Source: JAAYZQ01 sp041300865 (lineage in GTDB: Bacteria; Chloroflexota; Anaerolineae; JAAYZQ01). From it: a stretch of 6,241 bases of DNA. Numbering within the stretch: the stretch's first letter is position 1; each line of letters begins with the position of its first letter. A program made the translations under genes and the position numbers. Of the stretch, positions 1-5,585 are shown piece after piece. The DNA lies in assembly GCA_041300865.1 (NCBI GenBank), contig JBFYTF010000376.1:1-6241 (forward strand), read 5' to 3'. The notes beneath the pieces were generated by a model. The model was not told the origin of the DNA, did not search any database, and worked only from the letters and a program-made list of their open reading frames with translations.

Positions 1-109
1 GGTCGCCCTGTCTGACCAGGACCCGTGCACCCTCCAACTGCACCTGGGCCTCATCCTTGCCCTCGTTGCCGCTACGAAACCGGTACAACCCCTCACTCTG
101 CCCGGACAT
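1..109 (-). CDS. N-terminal fragment of an unidentified leftward gene
   Basis: An open reading frame starts with ATG on the minus strand (complement of 107-109) and runs off the left edge after 36 codons without a stop. The peptide begins MSGQSEGLYRFRSG and ends ARVLVRQGD. It has no signal peptide or membrane segment and is rich in charged and polar residues. It looks coding because about 80% of its third positions are G or C, the second positions are comparatively AT-rich, and a good minus-strand promoter lies just upstream. A GGAGG (complement of 124-128) sits 14 nt before the ATG, which is longer than ideal. An in-frame TTG at the complement of 119-121 is only 2 nt from it, so the exact start is uncertain. 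I do not recognise the family from so short a piece and assign no function. It is transcribed divergently from the deoxysugar operon. Confidence 0.5.
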   Translation of the reverse strand, partial: MSGQSEGLYRFRSGNEGKDEAQVQLEGARVLVRQGD

Positions 110-136
110 CCTGCCTGCCAATACCTCCGTGGGCCC

Positions 137-165
137 ATTATAGCATCTTTCCCTCAGGTCCGCAA
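137..165 (-). promoter_or_regulatory. Predicted sigma-70-type promoter for the leftward gene
   Basis: Read on the minus strand, a perfect TATAAT -10 box (complement of 137-142) is preceded directly by TGC, giving an extended -10. A TTGCGG -35 box (complement of 160-165) lies at the ideal 17-nt spacing and matches three of six consensus positions. Transcription would start near position 130, leaving about 20 nt of leader that includes a GGAGG. The fit to consensus is seen in the sequence; activity is inferred. Confidence 0.6.
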
Positions 166-221
166 TGGCATTCCGGCAGCTGGCACTCGCCCAAACCCTC
201 TAGTCGCCCGCGCATTCGCCT

Positions 222-250
222 TTGCGATAGGGTTGAAAGTAGGGTATAAT
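222..250 (+). promoter_or_regulatory. Predicted sigma-70-type promoter for the rightward operon
   Basis: TTGCGA at 222-227 (four of six consensus positions) and a perfect TATAAT at 245-250 are separated by exactly 17 nt. Transcription would begin near 257, giving a leader of about 85 nt before the TTG start of rmd at 342. It is the only clear promoter I see for the rightward genes; later junctions are too short to hold obvious ones. Its architecture mirrors the divergent promoter at 137-165. Confidence 0.65.
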
Positions 251-269
251 GCTTCCCGATCGCAGGGCC

Positions 270-279
270 GAGCCGGCTC
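270..279. repeat. 10-nt perfect palindrome in the rightward leader, possible operator
   Basis: GAGCCGGCTC is its own reverse complement. It lies about 13-22 nt downstream of the predicted transcription start of the rightward operon, where a bound repressor could block transcription. A palindrome this short can arise by chance in GC-rich DNA, and I see no second copy next to the divergent promoter. Confidence 0.25.
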
Positions 280-288
280 ACCTGGAAC

Positions 289-321
289 CGTCCGAGACGC
301 AACGGGGCTGGTTATCGGACG
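289..321 (+). repeat. Inverted repeat in the rmd leader, possible RNA hairpin
   Basis: CGTCCGA at 289-295 pairs with TCGGACG at 315-321, giving a 7-bp stem around a 19-nt loop. The stem ends 10 nt before the GGAGG of rmd. It is not followed by a run of T, so it does not look like an intrinsic terminator; it could affect access to the ribosome site. The pairing is visible, the role is speculative. Confidence 0.25.
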
Positions 322-331
322 AGCGCCTACT

Positions 332-336
332 GGAGG
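332..336 (+). promoter_or_regulatory. Ribosome binding site fixing the rmd start at TTG 342
   Basis: GGAGG lies 5 nt before TTG at 342-344. No comparable site precedes the in-frame ATG at 249, which also overlaps the -10 box. This decides the start of the first operon gene. Confidence 0.7.
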
Positions 337-341
337 TCGCC

Positions 342-1331
342 TTGAAAGCACTCATCACCGGCATCTCTGGCTTTGTCGGCAGCCACCTGGCCGAGTACCT
401 GCTGGAAAACACAGATTGGGAGGTGGCCGGCACAGTCTTCGGACCATACGGCAACATCGCTCCTCTCTGTGGCACCCTCGAGCTGTACCCGGCCGAGTTG
501 TCGCGCGCCGACGTTGTGCGCTTTGTCCTCGAGCAGTCCAAGCCGGATGTGATCTTTCACCTGGCCGCCCAGCCCCTCGTGTCTGTCTCGCGGCAGGATC
601 CGTGGGGCACGCTCGAAACCAACATCCGCATGCAGCTCAACATCCTGGAGGTGGTGGCTCAGGATAGGCCCGATTGCCGCGTGTTGGTCGTAGGCTCGTC
701 AGAAGAGTATGGCATGACCCGACCCGAGGAGCTGCCCATCGACGAGGAGACGCCGCTGCGACCCCTGAGCCCCTACGCCGTCAGCAAGGTAGCTCAGGAC
801 CTGTTGGGGCTTCAATACCACTTGACGCACCGCCTGCACGTGGTGCGGGCGCGGCCGTTCAACCACATCGGGCCCCGGCAAGGGTTGGGCTTTGTGGCGC
901 CCGACTTTGCCAGCCAGATCGCGGCCATCGAGCTGGGGCTGCAAGAGCCGGTGATGCGCGTCGGCAATCTCGATGCCCGGCGTGATTTCTGCGACGTCCG
1001 GGATGTGGTGCGCGCCTACGTGTTGCTCATCACATCCGGCCGAGCAGGCGAGGTGTACAATATCGGATCGGGCCGGTCGCATGCCATCCAGGAGATCCTG
1101 GACACACTGCTGTCGCTGAGCCAGGTGTCGGTCACCGTCGACCAAGTTCCGGAGCGAATGCGCCCGTCGGAAGTGCCAGAGATAGTCTGTGACGCCTCTC
1201 GTCTGCACAGAGAAACGGGCTGGCAAACTGCCATCCCTTTCCGGCAGAGCATCGAGGACATCATGGAGTACTGGCGCCGGCAAATGGAAAACGCCCGTGA
1301 AAAATTGAGTGACGGGGGTAAAGGTCGATGA
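342..1331 (+). CDS. rmd: GDP-4-dehydro-6-deoxy-D-mannose reductase (GDP-D-rhamnose forming)
   Basis: This extended short-chain dehydrogenase of 329 residues is predicted to reduce the 4-keto group of GDP-4-dehydro-6-deoxy-D-mannose to give GDP-D-rhamnose in the cytoplasm. Visible motifs are the Rossmann NAD(P)-binding GISGFVG at residues 7-13, the SSEEYG block at 119-124, the catalytic Tyr145-x3-Lys149 pair (YAVSK), RPFNHIGPRQ at 171-180, RRDFCDVRD at 213-221 and RPSEVP at 274-279. The last three are typical of Rmd. The TTG start at 342 is chosen because it has GGAGG 5 nt upstream and puts the Rossmann strand at the N-terminus. A longer frame from ATG 249 adds 31 residues unlike the family and begins inside the predicted -10 box. 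The stop overlaps the start of gmd by 4 nt, and gmd makes its substrate. A 4-epimerising relative such as a GDP-6-deoxy-talose synthase cannot be excluded from sequence alone. Confidence 0.82.
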   Translation: MKALITGISGFVGSHLAEYLLENTDWEVAGTVFGPYGNIAPLCGTLELYPAELSRADVVRFVLEQSKPDVIFHLAAQPLVSVSRQDPWGTLETNIRMQLNILEVVAQDRPDCRVLVVGSSEEYGMTRPEELPIDEETPLRPLSPYAVSKVAQDLLGLQYHLTHRLHVVRARPFNHIGPRQGLGFVAPDFASQIAAIELGLQEPVMRVGNLDARRDFCDVRDVVRAYVLLITSGRAGEVYNIGSGRSHAIQEILDTLLSLSQVSVTVDQVPERMRPSEVPEIVCDASRLHRETGWQTAIPFRQSIEDIMEYWRRQMENAREKLSDGGKGR

Positions 1332-2299
1332 CCAAGACAGCATTGGTGACGGGGATCACCGGCCAGGACGGATCCTACCTGGCCGAGTTTCTCCTGGAGC
1401 AGGGCTACGAGGTGATTGGCATGGTGCGGCGGACGAGCACCGTGAGTTTTGAGCGCATCGACAAGATCCAAGATCGCGTCACCCTGGTTCCGGGCGACCT
1501 GCTGGATCAAACGTCCATGATTGACATCATGCAAGAGTACCAGCCGGACGAGATTTATAACCTCGCCGCCCAGAGCTTTGTGCCCACCTCCTGGAAACAG
1601 CCGGTGTTCACCGGCGACTGCACAGCCATGGGTGTCACGCGCGTCCTCGAGGCCATGCGTAACGCGGTGCCCCGCGCACGCTTCTACCAGGCCTCAAGCA
1701 GCGAGATGTTTGGCAAAGTGCAGGAAGTGCCCCAGCGGGAGACGACGCCGTTCTACCCCCGTAGTCCCTACGGCGTGGCCAAGGTCTATGGTCACTGGAT
1801 TACGGTGAACTATCGCGAGAGCTATGACATCTTTGCCTGCTCGGGCATCCTTTTTAACCACGAGAGCCCCCGCCGTGGACTGGAGTTTGTCACGCGCAAG
1901 GTGAGCCACGGCGTGGCCCTGATCAAGCTCGGCCTTGCGCGCGACCTGCACCTCGGGAACCTGGAGGCCCGGCGCGACTGGGGATTTGCGGGAGACTATG
2001 TCAAAGCCATGTGGCTCATGCTCCAGCAGGACAACCCGGAGGATTACGTCGTGGGCACCGGCGAGACGCACTCGGTGCGCGAGCTGTGCGAGGTAGCCTT
2101 TGACCATGTGGGCTTGGACTGGGAACGCTACGTCGTCGCCGACCGCCAGTTCTACCGGCCTGCCGAAGTAGATCTGTTGGTCAGCGACCCGAGCAAGGCG
2201 CGCCAGAACTTGGGCTGGCAGCCGACGGTAACCTTTGAAGGGCTTGTCCGCATGATGGTAGATGCCGACATGAAACAACTCCAGGCCACGGCTGCTTGA
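1328..2299 (+). CDS. gmd: GDP-mannose 4,6-dehydratase
   Basis: Gmd converts GDP-D-mannose to GDP-4-dehydro-6-deoxy-D-mannose, the branch point to GDP-D-rhamnose, GDP-L-fucose and related sugars. The 323-residue protein fits the short bacterial form of the family. It shows the NADP-binding GITGQDG at 9-15 with the family-typical QDGSYL, the RR pair at 34-35, NLAAQSFV at 78-85, the catalytic SSSEMFG at 123-129, Tyr148-x3-Lys152, and the diagnostic NHESPRRG at 177-184 followed by EFVTRK. GNLEARRDWG at 210-219 is also characteristic. All expected active-site residues are present. ATG at 1328 overlaps the rmd stop in an ATGA junction, which suggests translational coupling, and a GGGGG run at 1314-1318 can serve as ribosome site. 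With rmd directly upstream and no GDP-fucose synthase in view, GDP-D-rhamnose is the likely product. Confidence 0.95.
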   Translation: MTKTALVTGITGQDGSYLAEFLLEQGYEVIGMVRRTSTVSFERIDKIQDRVTLVPGDLLDQTSMIDIMQEYQPDEIYNLAAQSFVPTSWKQPVFTGDCTAMGVTRVLEAMRNAVPRARFYQASSSEMFGKVQEVPQRETTPFYPRSPYGVAKVYGHWITVNYRESYDIFACSGILFNHESPRRGLEFVTRKVSHGVALIKLGLARDLHLGNLEARRDWGFAGDYVKAMWLMLQQDNPEDYVVGTGETHSVRELCEVAFDHVGLDWERYVVADRQFYRPAEVDLLVSDPSKARQNLGWQPTVTFEGLVRMMVDADMKQLQATAA

Positions 2300-2301
2300 A
2301 C

Positions 2302-2306
2302 AGGAG
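2302..2306 (+). promoter_or_regulatory. Ribosome binding site fixing the mutase start at ATG 2314
   Basis: AGGAG sits 7 nt before ATG 2314-2316. It supports this start over an in-frame TTG at 2296 that overlaps the gmd stop and has no equivalent site. Confidence 0.7.
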
Positions 2307-2313
2307 CGAGACG

Positions 2314-3735
2314 ATGACTGATATCGAGTTTGGTACCGACGGCTGGAGAGGTCGCATCGCCGAGGACTATACCTTTGACAACGTCCGGCGGGCCACGCAG
2401 GGCTTTGCCTTCTACCTGCAGCAGCAGGGCAAGGGCGGCGGGACGATCGTCGTCGGACACGACCGCAGGTTTAGCGGTGAGCACTTTGCGGCGGCCACGG
2501 CCGAGGTCCTGGCGGCCAACGGCTTCCAGGTGCTGCTGACCGACGGTCCAAGCCCGACGCCTGTCATCTCGTACGCAGCGGTCGCCAACGGGGCCGCGGC
2601 GGCCGTCAACATCACGGCCAGCCACAACCCACCGGCCGACAACGGCTACAAGGTACGCGACGAGCATGGCGGCGCCATCGCCCCTGAGGGCCTGCAACAG
2701 ATCGAGCAGCGCATCCCGGCAGTGACAGGCGTGAAGCGCGTGGCCCTGCAAGAGGCCCTCGACCGTGGGAGTGTTCGCTACTTCGATCCGGCGCCGGCCT
2801 ACTTGGAACAGCTTCAGAAGATGATTGACGTGCGGCCCATTCAAGATGCGGGCCTGACTGTGGTGGTTGATGCCATGTGGGGCAACGGTGCCGGCTGGTT
2901 TCCTCGCATCCTGGGCGGCGGCAAAACCCGGATTGTGGAAATCCACTCCGCGCGTAACCCCCTCTTCCCGGGCATGGCGCGGCCCGAGCCGATCCCGCCC
3001 AACATCGACTCCGGGCTGGCCAAGGTCGTGGAGATCGGTGCCGACGTAGCGATCATCAACGACGGCGACGCGGACCGGCTCGGCGTCGGTGACGAGTACG
3101 GCCGGTTCGTCAACCAGCTCCAGGTGTACGCCCTCCTGGCCATGTACTTCCTGGAAGTCCGCGGCGAGCGCGGCCCCATCGTCAAGACCCTGTCCACCAC
3201 GTCGATGCTCGAGAAACTGGGCAGGATCTATGATGTGCCCGTATACGAGACGGGCGTAGGCTTCAAATACGTGGCGCCCAAGATGCTGGAGACCGATGCC
3301 CTCATCGGCGGCGAGGAGAGTGGCGGTTATGCCTTCCGCAAGCACGTGCCCGAGAGGGACGGCATTCTGGCGGGCCTCTATTTTCTGGACCTGATGGTCC
3401 GCATGAACAAGACCCCATCGCAGCTCATCGAGCACCTCTACGCGCAGGTCGGCCCACACCACTACGACCGCATCGATCGTCGCTTTCCTGAAGAGCGGCG
3501 CGAGGCCACCCGGGAGCGCATCGAATCCGCCAACCCGGCGACTATCGGCGGCCTGCCGGTCACGGGCCTGCAGACCACGGACGGCTTCAAGTTTTCGCTG
3601 GGCGACAACGGCTGGCTGCTCATTCGCTTCTCGGGCACGGAGCCGGTGATCCGCGTCTACACCGAAACGACCCGCAAGGACCGCGTGCAGGACATCCTGG
3701 CGGATGGCCTGCGTATTGCCGGGCTGGAGCCCTAG
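2314..3735 (+). CDS. Phosphomannomutase/phosphoglucomutase (alpha-D-phosphohexomutase family)
   Basis: This 473-residue enzyme should interconvert hexose 6-phosphate and hexose 1-phosphate through a phosphoserine. All four active-site loops are visible: the phosphoserine loop TASHNPP at 101-107 (Ser103), the metal-binding loop DGDADR at 250-255, the sugar-binding loop GEESGG at 333-338, and the phosphate-binding loop RFSGTEP at 438-444. FGTDGWRG at 6-13 is the usual N-terminal motif. The length matches the COG1109 family, so the gene looks complete and active. The GEES form of the sugar loop resembles phosphoglucomutases as much as phosphomannomutases (bacterial PMM/PGM often have GEMS), so the preferred sugar is open. 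Position 14 nt behind gmd suggests it supplies mannose 1-phosphate for GDP-mannose. Phosphoglucosamine mutase is less likely given the context. No symbol is given because manB and pgm cannot be separated here. Confidence 0.88.
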   Translation: MTDIEFGTDGWRGRIAEDYTFDNVRRATQGFAFYLQQQGKGGGTIVVGHDRRFSGEHFAAATAEVLAANGFQVLLTDGPSPTPVISYAAVANGAAAAVNITASHNPPADNGYKVRDEHGGAIAPEGLQQIEQRIPAVTGVKRVALQEALDRGSVRYFDPAPAYLEQLQKMIDVRPIQDAGLTVVVDAMWGNGAGWFPRILGGGKTRIVEIHSARNPLFPGMARPEPIPPNIDSGLAKVVEIGADVAIINDGDADRLGVGDEYGRFVNQLQVYALLAMYFLEVRGERGPIVKTLSTTSMLEKLGRIYDVPVYETGVGFKYVAPKMLETDALIGGEESGGYAFRKHVPERDGILAGLYFLDLMVRMNKTPSQLIEHLYAQVGPHHYDRIDRRFPEERREATRERIESANPATIGGLPVTGLQTTDGFKFSLGDNGWLLIRFSGTEPVIRVYTETTRKDRVQDILADGLRIAGLEP

Positions 3736-3749
3736 CGCGGAGCAGAATC

Positions 3750-4577
3750 GTGCTAATCGACACGCACGCCCACCTGGACCTGGCGCAGTTCAACGCGGAC
3801 CGCGCTGCAGTCGTGGCCCGAGCCAAGGCTGCAGGGGTGGCTATCATCGTTACCGTAGGCATCGATCTCGCTTCCAGCCGCCGGGCCGTGGCGCTGGCCG
3901 CTGAGGACGAGAGCATCCTCGCCTCTGTTGGGGTGCACCCCCACGACGCCTCGACCCTCACCGGCGAGACGTTGGGCGAGCTGCGCAGGCTGAGCGAGCA
4001 GCCCCGGGTGGTGGCCGTGGGCGAGACCGGATTGGACTATTACCGCGACCGCTCACCCCGGGATGTCCAGCGTCGGGCTTTTCAAGCGCAGCTGGCCTGG
4101 GCCGCCAGGCTCGGCAAACCGGTCATCATCCACGACCGCGACGCCCACGACGACGTGCTGGGCATATTGTCCGAGTGGGCAGGCGCCCTGAGTGGTGGCG
4201 TGTTGTCCGGCCGCCTCGGCGTGCTCCACACCTTTTCGGGCGATCTGGCAATGGCCGAGCGGGCCCTGTCACTGGGCTTTTATGTCGGCATCTCGGGACC
4301 GGTGACCTACGAGAACGCACGGCAGTTGCCGCGCATTGTTCAAGCCCTGCCCCTGGAGCGGATTGTGGTCGAGACCGACTGCCCCTTCCTGCCGCCCCAT
4401 CCGCACCGTGGAAAGCGGAACGAACCAAGCTACGTCCGGCTCGTGGCTGAGCGCGTCACCGAGATCAAGGGCATCTCCTTCGACGAGTTGTCCGCGGCAA
4501 CGACGGCCAACGCCAGGTGGCTTTTTCAGCTCGACGATCGAGCCCCGAATGGCAAGACTGAAGTGGAGAGTAGGTAG
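3750..4577 (+). CDS. tatD: TatD-family metal-dependent hydrolase (DNase)
   Basis: TatD proteins are cytoplasmic TIM-barrel metal hydrolases with 3'-5' exonuclease activity on DNA and RNA, linked to DNA repair and RNA processing; some members act as D-aminoacyl-tRNA deacylases. The 275-residue product carries the full metal-binding set: His6 and His8 in THAHLD, Glu92 in GETGLDYY, His128 in IIHDRDA, His160 in LHTFSGD, and Asp210 in ETDCPFLPP. Length is normal for the family. The start is GTG at 3750, with GGAG at 3739-3742 spaced 7 nt, and the protein begins at the first barrel strand (LIDTHAHLD). It lies 14 nt after the mutase stop and 1 nt before the likely start of the polyprenyl synthase. 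It has no obvious link to sugar metabolism and is probably a housekeeping passenger in the operon. Confidence 0.92.
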   Translation: MLIDTHAHLDLAQFNADRAAVVARAKAAGVAIIVTVGIDLASSRRAVALAAEDESILASVGVHPHDASTLTGETLGELRRLSEQPRVVAVGETGLDYYRDRSPRDVQRRAFQAQLAWAARLGKPVIIHDRDAHDDVLGILSEWAGALSGGVLSGRLGVLHTFSGDLAMAERALSLGFYVGISGPVTYENARQLPRIVQALPLERIVVETDCPFLPPHPHRGKRNEPSYVRLVAERVTEIKGISFDELSAATTANARWLFQLDDRAPNGKTEVESR

Positions 4578-4578
4578 A

Positions 4579-5568
4579 TTGAAGACGATCCCTCTCTTGG
4601 AGCCGCTGGCAAACGACATGGAACGGGTAGAGAGCAAGCTGCGTGAACCAGTGCACCTCTACCCGCAGTTGACCCCGATCCTGCAAAGCCTGCTGGACAG
4701 CGGGGGCAAGCGGCTGCGACCCGCCCTGGCGCTGCTGACGGGCAGCATCTTTGGCGCGGCACACGACAAGCTGGTATCCTTGGCCGCCGCCGTCGAGATG
4801 CTGCACACGGCGACCCTCGTCCACGATGACCTGGTGGACGGCGCCCTCATGCGACGCGGCAGCGAAACCCTTAACGCCCGCTGGAGCACCGGTGCCACCG
4901 TCCTGGCCGGCGACTATCTCTTTGCCCGGGCTGCGGCCCTGGCCGCCGAGACGCAGGACGTGCGCGTCATCGGCATCTTTGCCCAGACGCTCATGGTGAT
5001 CTGCAGTGGAGAGCTGCGGCAGATCTTTGACCGGCACTACCTGCCGCCCCTCGACAGCCAGGAAGCGTGGGAACAGGCACTGGAGCGCTACGACGAGCGG
5101 ATCTATGCCAAGACCGCTTCGCTTTTCTCGGCCGCCACCGAGGCAGCCGCCGTCCTGGGCTCCGCAACCGAGGAACAGATCACTGCCCTCAGGGATTACG
5201 GCCAGCTGCTGGGCACCGGCTTTCAGATCATCGACGACCTCCTCGACTTTCAGGGCGACGAGGCGACCATGGGCAAACCGGTCGGCAGCGACCTCCGGGA
5301 GGGGATCGTGACGCTGCCCGTGCTCTACTATTTGCGCGAGCATCCCGAGGACCAGCGCATCGCTACCGTGGTCGGCCGGGGCGGAGACAGTGCCCTGGTG
5401 GCCGAAGTAGTGGCTGCCATCCGCAGCTCGGGAGCCCTGGCCCTTGCCAGGGACAGGGCCGATGCTTTTGTGCGGCGCAGCCAGGAGGCTCTGGCAGCCC
5501 TGCCCGAGGGCGAGGCCCGCAGCCGCATGGAGGCCCTGGCCGACTATACCATTTCACGCCGCAAGTAA
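4579..5568 (+). CDS. Long-chain trans-polyprenyl diphosphate synthase
   Basis: This 329-residue prenyltransferase condenses isopentenyl diphosphate onto an allylic diphosphate to build an all-trans polyprenyl chain, used for quinone side chains or other polyprenyl lipids. Motifs: GGKRLRP at 42-48, the first Asp-rich motif DDLVD at 83-87, GDYLFA at 111-116, KTASLF at 178-183, the second Asp-rich motif DDLLD at 219-223, and KPVGSD at 233-238. The fifth residue before the first Asp motif is Ala78, not an aromatic, which by the known chain-length rule points to a product longer than farnesyl or geranylgeranyl. The TTG start is 1 nt after the tatD stop, with GGAGAG at 4565-4570 upstream, and gives a family-typical N-terminus. 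ATG 4549 (overlapping tatD, no ribosome site) and ATG 4618 (poor ribosome site) are alternatives. Exact chain length (hexa- to decaprenyl) cannot be read from sequence. Confidence 0.9.
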   Translation: MKTIPLLEPLANDMERVESKLREPVHLYPQLTPILQSLLDSGGKRLRPALALLTGSIFGAAHDKLVSLAAAVEMLHTATLVHDDLVDGALMRRGSETLNARWSTGATVLAGDYLFARAAALAAETQDVRVIGIFAQTLMVICSGELRQIFDRHYLPPLDSQEAWEQALERYDERIYAKTASLFSAATEAAAVLGSATEEQITALRDYGQLLGTGFQIIDDLLDFQGDEATMGKPVGSDLREGIVTLPVLYYLREHPEDQRIATVVGRGGDSALVAEVVAAIRSSGALALARDRADAFVRRSQEALAALPEGEARSRMEALADYTISRRK

Positions 5569-5574
5569 GCAGCT

Positions 5575-5579
5575 GGGGA
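5575..5579 (+). promoter_or_regulatory. Probable ribosome binding site of the glycosyltransferase
   Basis: GGGGA sits 6 nt before GTG 5586 and only 3 nt before GTG 5583. Spacing favours 5586, though the two starts differ by a single residue. Confidence 0.4.
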
Positions 5580-5585
5580 TCCGTG

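Larger units (their letters stand above)
110..341. other. Divergent intergenic region
   Basis: This is the only sizeable non-coding stretch in the window. It separates the leftward gene fragment from the rightward operon and holds two promoters facing apart, with their -35 boxes about 56 nt from each other. The rightward leader contains a 10-nt palindrome and a 7-bp inverted repeat. Small open frames crossing the region on both strands have no homology I recognise and run through the promoter elements, so I do not call them genes. No RNA gene, riboswitch or terminator with a U-tract is evident. Confidence 0.6.

Noticed and set aside
166..185. Direct repeat of TGGCA (166-170 and 181-185) between the promoters
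   Set aside because: Two 5-nt copies 15 nt apart are expected by chance and there is no further copy or symmetry to suggest a binding site.
25..249. 74-codon plus-strand frame in the left region
   Set aside because: It is rich in Pro, Ser and His, typical of out-of-frame GC-rich DNA. It runs opposite the leftward gene start and through both predicted promoters.
699..1343. 214-codon minus-strand frame opposite rmd
   Set aside because: The opposite strand encodes conserved Rmd motifs throughout; this frame has no recognisable domain and crosses the rmd/gmd junction.
2152..3462. 436-codon open frame on the minus strand across the mutase gene
   Set aside because: It lies opposite a mutase with all four catalytic loops intact, its translation is low-complexity in Arg, Val, Gly and Asp, and it shows no recognisable motif. 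Long antisense frames are expected opposite GC-rich coding sequence.
3736..3749. Possible terminator or promoter between the mutase and tatD
   Set aside because: The gap is 14 nt, has no inverted repeat or T-run, and holds only the tatD ribosome site.
4465..5343. 292-codon minus-strand frame opposite the polyprenyl synthase
   Set aside because: It is an antisense shadow of a well-supported gene. The translation is rich in Gln, Gly and Val with no family resemblance and no promoter or ribosome site at its start.
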